Assembly (NCBI GenBank): GCA_949825065.1
Contig: OX463863.1
Span: forward strand, 18,337,240-18,401,239
Origin: Odontocerum albicorne
Taxonomy: Eukaryota > Arthropoda > Insecta > Trichoptera > Odontoceridae
Length of the DNA: 64,000 bases
Direction: 5' to 3'
Part shown: piece after piece, positions 33,297 through 44,771 of the stretch
How positions within the stretch are numbered: position 1 is the stretch's first letter
Layout: every line of letters begins with the position of its first letter
Notes under the pieces: generated by a model
Databases searched by the model: none
What the model was told of the DNA's origin: nothing
Seen by the model: only the letters and a program-made list of their open reading frames with translations
Translations under genes and position numbers: made by a program

Positions 33297-34570
33297 CCAG
33301 CTAAAATACTCTTAGTACTTCTGGTTCAAATAGTCTACAATTTCCAATGTGTTATTCGTGAGGAAGGCAGTCATAGGAAGAGGAACAATCTGGAGGAATG
33401 GCTGATTTAAGTTCTTGGAGATGACGATATTTTTGTAAAGCCACTTTCTTTGGAGATGAATTCAGTTTTGGCCATTCAATTCTCTGGCTTATATTTTTTT
33501 TTCTCCGAGGTAGATCTTGCCAATCACCTATAAAATCTAATTAATATTTAATCGTTCCGTTGTAATATTGAAGTGCTCGCAGGTCTGTAACCTTACTACT
33601 CCCTGGCCTTATGCTTTTAAGTAGCAACAATTTGGAATCACTAAAATCATTAAAAAATCATAGTTCACCCATTTGTCTTCATAAGGAAATGGAGTTTTCC
33701 TCACTTCCTTTGATACAGAGAGATACGTACTAGGTAAATATATTTCTCCATTCTTTTAATTTTTTTTTCGATACAACTATGGCCAGAGCCGCATTCCATT
33801 TGCGTATGCCCTCGCTCAAGGGATTTTTGGGTATATTTTTGCTCTATTGTTATTGATAGGTCTAGCGATTTATTTAACAAAATATTATTCCTATTTTGGT
33901 AGGTACAACCATCACTGAGTGTAATGACTTCTTTATCTTGACGGCAATAATTCTTGATGTAATCTACAACAAGCAAAGCAATAATTTTACGTCAAAATGA
34001 AAGGTTTTCTTCATTCAATATAATATTTTATATCCTCGAGCACAGCACTATTTCAGCTTATCAGGCCGTCCTCAGAGTATCAACTGAAACAAAAATATTT
34101 ATTATAAAAATATAAAGAGGTTATGTTTTCATTATGTCAAATCTTAGTATAATACATTGATTTCAACTTCAAAAAATATATTTATTATATAATTAGTATT
34201 GAATATACTTACATCTTAATCGTTTAGTATCCAAATAGATTTATATATTAGCATAAACAAAAAAAACTTTACTACATCAAATATCTAGCACGTCGACTAG
34301 AGTGAATAATGAGGGTTACACACGTCATTTCAGTGAACAGGCGACCATGTTTGTTAATAATTCTATAGCAATACCTTGTAACCCTCTTTACGAGGTATTG
34401 CAGCGGACAAAATGGGACACGAGGTATTGCATTCATTGAATTAGACATAAATAAATTTTATTAAGAAACGAGCTTTTGCCAAGTTGCGTATTCACACATT
34501 TATAGACTAACTACATAAAAAACTCATTTTTGACAGAAGTGTGTTATACAAGGTATTGCTTTGTCCTGAG
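33259..34570 (-). pseudogene. Inverted DUF7869-like remnant downstream of copy 3
   Basis: The minus strand carries the family seen at 7940: DYIKNYCRQDKEVITLSDGC, TYQNRNNILLNKSLDLSI, then ERGHTQMECGSGHSCIEKK in one 91-aa frame (33701-33976). LDFIGDWQDLPR-like and PRKVALQKYRHLQEL-like blocks lie to its left. A minus-strand splice acceptor (GCTTGTTGTAG) precedes DYIKN at about 33970. A donor-like GTAAGTATATTC lies at about 34205, so 33971-34205 may be a relic intron. The segment is a mirror image of 7940-9235 relative to the gene. Confidence 0.65.
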
Positions 34571-34734
34571 CGATTGGGTGTATACATAAGTTTTGTCCGT
34601 TTTTGTCCAATTTAAAAATGAGCATGAAAAGTAAAACAAAATGGTAAAGGTTATACGTCATTCGAACAAGATACAAGATATTGTGTTTGCTTTTACGTTA
34701 CATATATTATTTTATTTGATTACAAGCCTTCAAA

Positions 34735-34840
34735 ATGGAATGTCAAGTAGACGAAAGTGAGCATTTTCGACACCTCCTTCTGTTCGCGTTCAATCGGGGA
34801 AATAAAGCTGCCAAAGCTGCTCGCGATACATAAACATGTA
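34735..34840 (+). pseudogene. Mariner transposase N-terminal fragment
   Basis: MECQVDESEHFRHLLLFAFN followed by RGNKAAKAARDT and a stop. This is the first helix-turn-helix of mariner-type transposases (HFRHILLFxFxxGxxAxEAAR). Nothing of the catalytic domain follows. 34841-35290 contains no recognisable gene. Confidence 0.65.
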
Positions 34841-35299
34841 AGCTGAATGAAATGAAGACCCGATATCTCTGCTAACCCCAATACTGTGACATTTTACCAT
34901 GGCTATTCGCCCGCAGGTCAATAAGTAAACAGTTCCTGTAAAAAACTGTGTATGCCTGTCACCAAATAATTATCAGAGAAAATACGGAACTAATCCAGAC
35001 ATTAAATTAAATACAAGCTTTATATTAAAGCATTCTGATATTTAATGTTATACATTTAAACAAATTATCCCAGTGGTTTTCTTGCCTTGCAAATTTTCCA
35101 GAAAAAAGCACATTCTAGATATGAATCCTTGAAAAGTTTGAAAGCTTAAGGATTATACTGATGCGCCCATAGGTGTCACCTGTCTACTAATTACTCGTCC
35201 TCAAACACAAGACAATACATTAGCATCTCTGCGTGCGATGATAGTAGCCCTTAGATAGTGGCAAAAGTGTCAATGAACTTGTCCCAGTTACAACAACGT

Positions 35300-36605
35300 A
35301 CAATATTTTGACATATTTGAGGTCTATTGAGAAAGAAAAGTTCTTTCAAGAAATCGAAAGATCGAATTTGGTATCAAAATGTTAAGAAGTCTTTGGTATC
35401 AAAATGTACACCAGACTTCCAAAATTCCAAAAAATGCGCTATTACAAAATGCAGATATAAAAGCTCTCACAGAATCCTGGTTGTGTCATCTGTGAAGGAT
35501 GGAGAACTATTCGAGACGAGTGAGCTACCGCCCTCTGCAACTTCCACCCTACATATAACTATGTATAACGTTTTTCAAAATTTCAATTGGAACACTGCAT
35601 AGTAAAGATAATATTGACGAAGCTGTAGAGTACTTCCATGTTGTCATTAACAGAACGCTAGATATCTGCATCCACAGAAACATAATCTAACAAATTTGCC
35701 CAATTATCCAGTTTGTTTCAATGTCGATATAATCCGGGAAATCAAAAATAAAAACTAACTTCATGTGTAGCCAAGATAGAGAACGACATCCAAAACAACC
35801 CTTTAAATCTTTGAAATCATGTAAAGAATAGAAAAATGAACAAAACTAACTTCAAATCTATGAAACTGGGAGACAGTATAATCGAAGACCCTCAAAAGAT
35901 TGCTGAAAACTTTGCACAATATTTTCAATCAGTTTACCTTGACGCGATGGCTACATATGATAAAATATATTAAACAGTTCATCAGACAGCAGAAGCATAT
36001 TGCTCCATCTATTTCTAAGAAAGAAGTGTTGAAAAGCATAAAATCCTTGGAAACCGACCAGATGGGTCGGTTTACAAGGAGTTTATGCTAGGGTCTGCCC
36101 TATCTTCAAATCGGGAGACCCTCTAGAGTCTAGACTTTCACAATAACAGACCTGTAGCTGTTCTCTCTATGCTTCCAAAAATTATCCAAACTGTATTGCG
36201 CAACCGATTGAGCCACCAAGTATCATCAAGACTTATTGGAAACCAGCGTGGCTTTTTGCCAAAACGATCGACTGTTACTAACCTTCTCTCTCACACAGCA
36301 GATTGCGTCAAATTTAGACAAACTTTCCCTAATCTACATAATATATACAGACTTCCAGAAAGCTTTCGACAAAGTTGATCACAATATATTACTTAAGAAA
36401 ATGCATAACCTTGGCTTCAGCCATAATCTTATTGGATTATTTGCATCATACCTAAAAGAAGGATCTCAATATGTAACAAGTCTTCTGTGGAATTTATCTC
36501 AAGATCTGGTATACCACAAGGATCTAATTTAGGCCCCCTGCTATTCCTCGTATTACAAATTCCATGTCACTCGACATGTTTATTGTTGCAGACGACTTGA
36601 TTATT
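35300..36605 (+). pseudogene. Degenerate non-LTR retrotransposon fragment (Jockey-like)
   Basis: Scattered plus-strand pieces in changing frames: LLQNADIKALTESWLCH (endonuclease-like, near 35440), DEAVEYFHVVINRTLDICI, LGDSIIEDPQKIAENFAQYF near 35870-35925, NRPVAVLSMLPKIIQ-like near 36150, NRLSHQVSSRLIGNQRGFLP, YTDFQKAFDKVDHNIL (motif A, near 36350), SGIPQGSNLGPLLF-like, and IVADDLII (motif C) at about 36583-36605. Every domain is broken. At about 36600 the sequence passes directly into the 3' end of another LINE. Confidence 0.7.
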
Positions 36606-37285
36606 ACCTTTGGCGCGCTCTTCGATGATGGAGGAGTGGACAAATTACTGGAATGCCTCGAACCGCACTAGGGGAAAAAGATATGCATCAATTCAACCCT
36701 ACATTCCAATCAAACCCTGGTTTTCCAATTATAGAAGCACTCGGAGAGAAGCGACAACTATAAGCCGAATACGCTTTGGACATTGCTGTTCCCCTCTCCA
36801 CCTGGCCAGACTACATATAGGGAACTCTTCTTTATGTGAGTGTGGCCAGGAGGAGGGAGATCTTGAACATATCTTCTTCTCCTGTTCTCTGAATACTTTC
36901 CCTTTGATCTTTAAAAAACAAACAAAAATATTACTCCCCGCAAATCTTCCCCACCTGTTGAGCCTCAATAAAATTTCCATATTGAATAGCATCACTCATT
37001 TTATTAACAACAAACAAAATTAACCTGTAATAAAATATATGTATAATATATATGATAAATATCGATAGAAAATTAAATTTAAATCATTCACTCGCTCACA
37101 TACATTTAACTATCATCTTACTGTAAATATTCATTTAGTTGTAAACTTTGTAGTTTAGTTGTAAAATAGTTTAACTCCATAGTATCTCACTAGATAATAG
37201 TAGTCCTGGGCCGAGTTGCTTGATGTGGCGTGTCGCCCATATGAATGGAACTACCTAGATACTATGAAGCTGACATCACTGGACA
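36600..37285 (+). mobile_element. 3' end of an I/Loner-type LINE, second copy
   Basis: From TTATTACCTTTGGCGCGCTC onward it is nearly identical to 48050-48735. It encodes the last 137 residues of ORF2, including FGHCCSPLHLARLHIGNSSL and the CECGQEEGDLEHIFFSC zinc knuckle, with a stop at 37023, then the same 3' UTR. The 5' part is replaced by the older LINE fragment, so this is a truncated insertion or a recombinant. Few differences from the 48-kb copy suggest a recent origin. Confidence 0.88.
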
Positions 37286-38158
37286 CTGGCGTATACTCCT
37301 CCATATATAAGAGTTCACGGCCATTATTCAAAGAGAGAGAGAGAGAGAGAGAAGGAAAACATTTTGCTTCTATGGAATTAAACTGTCAAACACATTCGCG
37401 AGCAGTTTCTCAGAAAATCTGGCTCTGGTTCCAGTTCATCACTTGTGTTTCCCATTTTTCTGTTTGTATGAGTTATTTAGGTCATGAATTTAGTCGTTCA
37501 TCCTGACCAGATAGCTTCACCGTGATTGTACACTGTTTGATATATCGACATATTTTCGTTTCAGAGGTATACTTTTAACTTGGCTAATTTTGGTGGCAAA
37601 ACATCAAACTGAATATAAATGTAATCTTAGTGTTAAGGGCGATTCGGAGTCTCAGAAGAATGTGTGACTCTCGGGAGACATCGTTGATTAAAATAAGGCA
37701 TCAAGCGTGTCAAGTTACATTTCAGACATTCGGGATGTGAGTATGAGCCCTGGAAACATCGAGAAGGAAAACAATGTAAATGTTACGATCTATGTAAGGT
37801 CTATAGTAGAAAGGATATAAAGCGAATAGAAGGCTTCTAGGTGTGTGAATACATTCATCTGTCCTGTCCGGAGTAGTCCTGTGGTGGATGTGGATGAATG
37901 AATGGAAAGTATCATCAGGCCCCAGTTGATAAACTTTGCTTGAAGAGGAATTTCCACATGACTCTCAACTACCCTGGGGTGAAACTGGAATTCTCTGAAC
38001 AGGTTTTGTAGAGGAATTGGGTGATACAAAGACAAACCCTGCATTAGATGATCATTGCCTCTTGACCCTGGAAACCCTGCATTAGATGGAAATGGAGGTA
38101 GATTCCATACACAGTACAATTGAGAGGAAACTGACTCGCTGTTGTGACATTTATATAC
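37286..38158. other. Hairpin module and unassigned sequence
   Basis: 37286-37360 holds the module GGCGTATACTCC, ATATATAAGAGTTCACGGCC and a GA-repeat. The rest has no recognised gene. A 109-aa minus-strand frame (37790-38119; GLSLYHPIPLQNLFREFQFH) is open, but I know no family for it. Confidence 0.4.
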
Positions 38159-38253
38159 CTGCTGACTATATTATATATCTGCTGATTATATTATATATCT
38201 GCTGACTATATTATATACCTACTTACTTTAGTATATACCTGCTGATTATATTA
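38159..38253. repeat. 20-bp minisatellite, about five copies
   Basis: Exact 20-bp period: CTGCTGACTATATTATATAT with C/T variants. The fourth copy is divergent (CTACTTACTTTAGTATATAC). Confidence 0.9.
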
Positions 38254-38299
38254 ATGTGATAATAATAACCAGAACCCTATAAAGTAGTGTTTTTGAACT

Positions 38300-38584
38300 A
38301 TGATGACTTTCAGAAATTTGAAGCAGGCAAGTACACGAGTATCAGGCCTAGCAATAAAAAAAAGAGATCCTGCGGTCAGTGACATTTGCGCTCCGCTATA
38401 TTTGCCTGAGGGTAAAATCAAATACAAAACTGATTTTGACCAAGATTACGAGTATTTGCCAAGACGTGCAGTAGCAACTAACCATCTCGAGTGCACTCCA
38501 CTCTATAAGACACGTCTACCCATTGAAGTTTCTAAATGTAACCACTTGCAAGAAATAAAGAGATTATCACTCACTTTCCGATAA
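38300..38584 (+). pseudogene. DUF7869-like C-terminal fragment, divergent lineage
   Basis: A 94-aa frame: RDPAVSDICAPLYLPEGKIK, YKTDFDQDYEYLPRRA, LECTPLYKTRLPIEVSK, NHLQEIKRLSL. It aligns in layout with the VTDLRALQYYNGMIKYKLD, GDWxDLPRR and ALQKYCHLQELKSVI blocks of the spacer remnants, so it belongs to the same protein family but to a different subfamily. The conserved end (IPxDxxxFYDxLPH) is missing. It lies just before the satellite. Confidence 0.5.
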
Positions 38585-38589
38585 TCTTG

Positions 38590-40037
38590 AACATGATTGT
38601 CCTCCAAACAAGTGTCCACACACTATGGTATGAACATGATTGTCCTTCTCCAAACAAGTGTCCACACACTATGGTATGAACATGATTGTCCTTCTCCAAA
38701 CAAGTGTCCACACACTATGGTATGAACATGTTTGCCTTTCACAAACAAGTGTCCACACACTATGGTATGAACATGATTGTCCTTCTCCAAACAAGTGACC
38801 ACACACTATGGTATGAACATGATTGTCCTTCTCCGAACAAGTCTCCACACACTATGGTATGAACATGATTGTCCTTCTCCAAACAAGTGTCCACACACTA
38901 TGGTATGAACATGATTGTCCTTCTCCAAACAAGTGTCCACACACTATGGTATGAACATGATTGTCCTTCTCCAAACAAGTGTCCACACACTATGGTATGA
39001 ACATGTTTGCCTTTCACAAACAAGTGTCCACACACTATGGTATGAACATGATTGTCCTTCTCCAAACAAGTGACCACACACTATGGTATGAACATGATTG
39101 TCCTTCTCCGAACAAGTCTCCACACACTATGGTATGAACATGATTGTCCTTCTCCAAACAAGTGTCCACGCACTATGGTATGAACATGATTGTCCTTCTC
39201 CAAACAAGTGTCCACGCACTATGGTATGAACATGATTGTCCTTCTCCGAACAAGTCTCCACACACTATGGTATGAACATGATTGTCCTTCTCCAAACAAG
39301 TGTCCACACACTGGTATGAACATGATTGTCCTTCTCCGAACAAGTCTCCACACACTATGGTATGAACATGATTGTCCTTCTCCAAACAAGTGTCCACATA
39401 CTATGGTATGAACATGATTGTCCTTCTCCGAACAAGTCTCCACACACTATGGTATGAACATGATTGTCCTTCTCCAAACAAGTGTCCACACACTGGTATG
39501 AACATGATTGTCCTTCTCCGAACAAGTCTCCACACACTATGGTATGAACATGATTGTCCTTCTCCAAACAAGTGTCCACACACTATGGTATGAACATGAT
39601 TGTCCTCCAAACAAGTCTCCACACACTATGGTATGAACATAATTGTCCTCCAAACAAGTCTCCACACACTATGGTATGAACATGATTGTCCTTCTCCAAA
39701 CAAGTGTCCACGCACTATGGTATGAACATGATTGTCCTTCTCCAAACAAGTGTCCACACACTGGTATGAACATGATTGTCCTTCTCCGAACAAGTCTCCA
39801 CACACTATGGTATGAACATGATTGTCCTCCAAACAAGTGTCCATGCACTATGGTATGAACATGATTGTCCTTCTCCAAACAAGTTTTCACACATTATGGT
39901 ATGAACATGATTGTCCTTCTCCAAACAAGTTTTCACACATTATGGTATGAACATAATTGTCCCTTTCCAAACAAGTGTCCACACACTATGGTATGAACAT
40001 GATTGTCCTTCTCCTAACAAGTGACCACACACTATGG
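38590..40037. repeat. 46-bp satellite array, left block
   Basis: The unit is CATGATTGTCCTTCTCCAAA, CAAGTGTCCACACACTATGG, TATGAA (46 bp), about 31 copies. Variants recur in register: a 45-bp CATGTTTGCCTTTCACAAAC copy at about 38725 and 39000 (275 bp apart), CTCCGAACAAGTCTCC copies, and 43-bp copies lacking TAT or TTC. Alternation of variants gives higher-order repeats of 275 and 181 bp. Both strands show long open frames with a 138-bp (three-unit) period; they are by-products. Confidence 0.95.
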
Positions 40038-41818
40038 CAGGTGTTCTCAACCTTTTTGTACTCTAGAGCACATTCTAAAATATCGGTAGGGTGGCGGGCA
40101 CCACCTATTTTTAATCGACAAACTCCTTCCATAACTTCTCATTTTCCCATAATTTATTTTCTTATATTCATAATTTATTAATTAATAATAAACAAAAAGG
40201 TTTAAAATAATAAAATTAGTATTCAAATTGCATACACACGGAGAAATGTGTTTACAAAACGTAAACAAAGTAAACAAAAAACGCAAATACAAAGAAAACA
40301 TCTTATAAAAAAATATAATATCAATATGTCAATGTGATCTTTGGCATTGCATATCATTGACCAGTGGTAGTGCCTCATACTCATAATTAGGAGAGTATGA
40401 CGATAGCAGATAATCCTGTTAGCAAACAATCATAAAGATGCTCATCGGTGAGTCGAGATCTATATCTTGATTTTATTAAGTTCATGTTTGAAAACAATGA
40501 TTCGCATAAATATGTCGAACCGAAAAATTATTCAATTTTATATGCCGCTTTTTTCAAAAATGGGAAATTTTCTCTGTCCACTGTATTCCAAAAGTCCTCT
40601 GATATTAAGGATTTTAGCAAAATATCATTCTTAAGGTCCAAAATTTCTAACTCTAGTTCTTCTGTCTTACCTTGAACAAAATCTGCAATACATGCGCGCA
40701 TTGCCATTTCCATTACATTTATTTGGCAAGTAAAAGGATTGATACAGAAGGAAACAATTGGCTCGATAAGTGTAAACTGCAAAAATCTCTCTTCAAACTG
40801 TTTTTTAACACTTGAAGATGCTTAATAAATAATGACCTGTTTAATTCATTGTTACCTAGAATTTTCTTCATATGTGGGAAATGCACGAGAGAATTAATCT
40901 GCAGATGTGATATCAACAAATCCAATTTAGCTTTAAATGACGTAACAGAGCTTATCATTTCAGCTAGGCTTTTGTCTTTCCCCTGCAACTCCAAATTTAA
41001 AGAATTCAATTTTTCCATGATGTCTGTGAGAAATCCCAAATCAATCAGCCAGCGAGAGTCAGCTAGTTCATCATAATTTTCCTTTTTATCGTTTATAAAT
41101 GTTTTTATTTCTTCAATTAAACTCAAAAATCTTGTAAGAACCTTTCCTTTACTGAGCCAACGTACTTCAGTATGCAAAATAAGATCATGTTCTTTATCTT
41201 CAGTATCTTCTAACAGGGCCTTGAAAAGTCGGCTCGAATATGCAAAGGAGCTGCTCGAATAGAATTGATTATTTTTGTAACTATTTTCATAACGTGTTCA
41301 AATGGCAATATTTTACAACACAGAGCTTCCTGGTGGATAATACAGTGGTAGGACATAAAGTTTGAAAATAATTCATCCTTCTTGCAGAGGGCAATAAATC
41401 CTTTGTTTTTACCTACCATTGCTGGTGCCCCATCGGTGGTTATCGCAGACAGCTTGTGCAAAGGAATATTTATTGACTTGGCGTATGTTCTGGGTTTTCT
41501 GCGTGTACAATGAGTGATGTGCAAATAGCACTCCCCGTTCCAGGCTAGCGTGAAGAGTGCAGTCTTGCTCGCCGCTAGACAAGTTGCGACAAGTACTGTC
41601 AGCAAAGGAACCACTCATACATACAATATCGCAAACATACGAACGTATTTAATAAACCTAGGCACTCAAAAAAATTAAAACTAACAAATAAATAAAAATA
41701 ATCCACATTTTTAATTAATGTTTATGAAAAAATTCTGTCTCTGTCGAATAGTGGCGGGCACATACGAATCGTTCCGCGGGCGCCATGGTGCCCGCGGGCA
41801 CGGGGTTGGGAACGTCTG
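40038..41818 (-). mobile_element. hAT element (ZBED5-like) inserted in the satellite
   Basis: A 1781-bp element with ends CAGGTGTTCTCAACC and (right, reversed) CAGACGTTCCCAACC, flanked by an 8-bp duplication CACTATGG at 40030-40037 and 41819-41826. The target belongs to the satellite unit. The minus strand encodes broken transposase pieces: LSAITTDGAPAMVGKNKGFI (about 41430), YHCIIHQEALCCKILPF, then MHTEVRWLSKGKVLTRFLSL (41177 leftward), LIDLGFLTDIMEKLNSLNLE, FPHMKKILGN, and a C-terminal FCINPFTCQINVMEMAM and ENFPFLKKAAYKIE. TTDGAPAM and HQEAL are standard hAT motifs. It is split into at least three frames and lacks the N-terminal part. Confidence 0.92.
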
Positions 41819-42475
41819 CACTATGGTATGAACATGATTGTCCTTCTCCAAACAAGTGTCTACACACTATGGTATGAACATGATTGTCCTTCTCCTAACA
41901 AGTGACCACACACTATGGTATGAACATGATTGTTCTTCTCTAAACAAGTGTCCACACACTATGGTATGAACGTGATTGTCCTTCTCCAAACAAGTGTCGA
42001 CACACTATGGTATGAACATGATTGTCCTTCTCCAAACAAGTGTCCACACACTATGGTATGAACATGATTGTCCTTCTCCAAACAAGTGTCCACACACTAT
42101 GGTATGAACATGATTGTCCTTCTCCAAACAAGTGTCCACACACTATGGTATGAACATGATTTTCCTTTTCCAAACAAGTGTCCACACACTATGGTATGCA
42201 CATGATTGTCCTTCTCCAAACAAGTGTCCACACACTATGGTATGAACATGATTGTCCTTCTCCAAACAAGTGTCCACACACTATGGTATGAACATGATTG
42301 TCCTTCTCCAAACAAGTGTCCACACACTATGGTATGAACATGATTGTCCTTCTCCAAACAAGTGTCCACACACTATGGTATGAACATGATTGTCCTTCTC
42401 CAAACAAGTGTCCACACACTATGGTATGAACATGATTGTCCTTCTCCAAACAAGTGTCCACAAACTGTGGTATGA
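41819..42475. repeat. 46-bp satellite array, right block
   Basis: About 14 further copies of the same 46-bp unit, more uniform than the left block; those from about 42200 to 42450 are nearly identical. It resumes at the duplicated CACTATGG, so the two blocks were one array of about 2.1 kb before the hAT insertion. It ends at CACAAACTGTGGTATGAAC. Confidence 0.95.
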
Positions 42476-43260
42476 ACTAAATTTCTCAATTCAGTTGTTT
42501 AGATTTTAAGCATAAAGTTTTTTGTTTCTATTTGTATATTGTATTGTCACTTTTTAAGTTTAAGTGTAATAGTTAGTGTTTTAACAAAGTGATAAATAAT
42601 ATAATACGAAACAACACTCTATTAGTGTTAGTTATTTTTCAAAGAAACAATACGTTCCATGTCGTGCAAATTTACCAAATAGTTTGACAGTCAAAGATGC
42701 AATTTGTTCTATGTCAAGCTAATCATCATTACAAAAGTATAATTAGCTTAAGAATGTTGAAACTTAAGTGAAATCATGGCAAATAAATATAAAACAGCAA
42801 TAATCACAAAGAAAAACTGTTCTTTTGTTCCACCTGTAAAGTTGAGCAATATCGACATAAAACGTATTGGAATATTACCACGATTTCATTTATAATGGCA
42901 CTCGGTTCGACAGCAAGAATTTGTGTGGCGTATACTCCTTCATAAATAGGAGTTCACGGCCATTCAAAGAGAGAGAGAATGAAATTCTCTCTGGTCGTCG
43001 GCCCGGGAAAGTTGTGCATTTTTGGTTAAAAAAAATACTAACTTTTTTTACACTAAATTCATCTTAATTTAGATCATATAACAAATAACCGTTCATACTA
43101 CCATTATTCATATACGTATTGTATTTTAACTTAGATTGTGTACATATTTGTGGTTGATTTCATCGTAGATCCGAAGGTAGGTAGTTTGTTTTTTCTCTCT
43201 TCAAATTTTTTTTCCCTCGTGTCGTTTTTTTTTCTCTTTCTTTTTTTTTAGTACGTAGGC
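42476..43260. other. Interval between satellite and LINE
   Basis: No recognisable gene. 42925-42985 holds the hairpin module (GGCGTATACTCCTTCATAAA, TAGGAGTTCACGGCCATTC, AAAGAGAGAGAGA). From about 43060 the T-rich stretch leading to the ORF1 ATG is the likely 5' UTR of the LINE. Confidence 0.5.
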
Positions 43261-43263
43261 AAA

Positions 43264-44762
43264 ATGATTCCACACAAACCTCCTGATCCCAAACCACCAG
43301 ATTTAAACTCTGATAGTGAGCTGTTGACTGAAGAGGAAATCCCGGTCTCGTCCTTCACAGAAGTGAAAAATAAAACTAAACGAAAGAGAACGAGGAACCT
43401 AAAGCCAGGGAGCCGCCAAGAATCACCGGAAAGAAAGATAACCCCTCTTAATGTAACATCTGAAATACCTCAAACAATCACAACCCCTACAACATCCTCA
43501 CCTTTACCTCCTACAACCCCGTCTCATCCCCAGGTAAGGGAATACGGCAAACATGACCGATCCCCTTACGTGGTACATGTACAAAAAACTTCAGAGTCAC
43601 CAGGAACATCCATCAACTCAATTTCCTTTGGGATGTTTCTTAAAAAAATAAAATTCCGGACATTTCGCCAAGAAACGGCATAAAATTAATAGGCCGAAAT
43701 AGATTGGCTGTAGCTTTCGATAAATTCCCATCAGCTAATAATTTCCTTCAAAATGGAGCGCTTGCCGAGTATGGATTTAAATCATTTATTCCTTCTTTCA
43801 TGGTCACCAAAATGGGCCTCGTAAGAGGAATCCCGGTTGAATGGAAGGAGGAGGAAATTATAGAAAACCTGGAAGTACCGGATGGCTATGGAAGAGTCCA
43901 GAAAGCCAGAAGACTTAACCGCAAAATAACCAACTCAGATGGTGTGACATGGGTCCCTACACAAACAGTGGTACTAACTTTTGACGGACAGGTCCTACCT
44001 CAGAGGGTCTATGCTTTCTACAACTCTTTAGTGGTAGAAAAGTACTATTTCCCAACCATACAGTGCTTCCAGTGCCTCCGTTTTGGACACACGAAGCAAC
44101 AATGCAGATCATCTGCACGTTGCTTCAAATGTGGCCAATCTCACCTAGGTGAAACCTGCTCCGTAACGGCTCCAACATGTATTACATGCGGTGGGCGTCA
44201 TACGGCAGTGGATAGATCCTGCCCGGAATTCACTAGACAAACAAACATAAAACGCCTTATGACTGACCAGAACATGTCTTACCAGGAAGCATCCAAATCC
44301 ACCCCAACCTCTGTGAAATCCTTCGCCGAAGTTACGGCACACGGTGAACAAATCTCGCACCCACTTTCCCAAAATACACCCCCTGCTAACCACCATAAGT
44401 CGTGGAAACCAAAAATGTTAAATGCCACCAAACCATCAGGTCCCACTTTTCGCCCTCATATCACTCCTTCGACGAAGAGGGAGATTGAGGGCCTCTTATG
44501 GCGTCCAAACACAAATCTTCTTAATGGATGTGGCCTCCCTCGAGACACTCCAATCACTGCACAATCACTAGATACAAACATTTCTTCAACATTAAATAAA
44601 CTCATATCACTCATCTCTGGTCTTTTATACAATTCTCCTCATATACCGTCCAACGTTGCCAAAGAAATATTAAACGAAACACAAAATTTAACTTACCAAA
44701 TTAACACATCTGAAGAAACAGATGCAATACAAGGAAGGTCCGGACCGACCTCCCTTAATTAA
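43264..44762 (+). CDS. LINE ORF1: Gag-like protein with three zinc knuckles, one frameshift
   Basis: The RNA-binding protein of the non-LTR element. The first frame (43264-43683) starts MIPHKPPDPKPPDLN and has a basic KRKRTR stretch and a Pro/Thr-rich region. A one-base shift in or near the A-rich run CTTAAAAAAATAAAATTCC (about 43640-43665) moves the reading to the second frame, where PDISPRNGIKLIG, LAVAFDKFPSANNF and LVRGIPVEWKEEEIIENLEV (an RRM-like fold) follow. Three CCHC knuckles lie at 44060-44220: CFQCLRFGHTKQQC, CFKCGQSHLGETC and CITCGGRHTAVDRSC. Total length would be about 500 residues, normal for I/Jockey-type ORF1. The shift is probably a mutation, though a programmed slip on the A-run cannot be excluded. 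The stop at 44762 lies 10 nt before ORF2. Confidence 0.85.
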
Positions 44763-44771
44763 ATATTAAAA

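Noticed and set aside
37790..38119. 109-aa minus-strand frame as a gene
   Set aside because: No recognisable domain, no splice or start context, and the surrounding region is full of repeats.
39173..39890. Open frames of 71-74 aa on both strands of the 46-bp satellite
   Set aside because: The frames arise from the repeat itself (three units, 138 bp, 46 codons), appear on both strands at once, and are not conserved apart from the repeat.
38590..42475. CRISPR-like array of regular repeats
   Set aside because: Units are head-to-tail without spacers, the genome is eukaryotic, and no cas genes are present.
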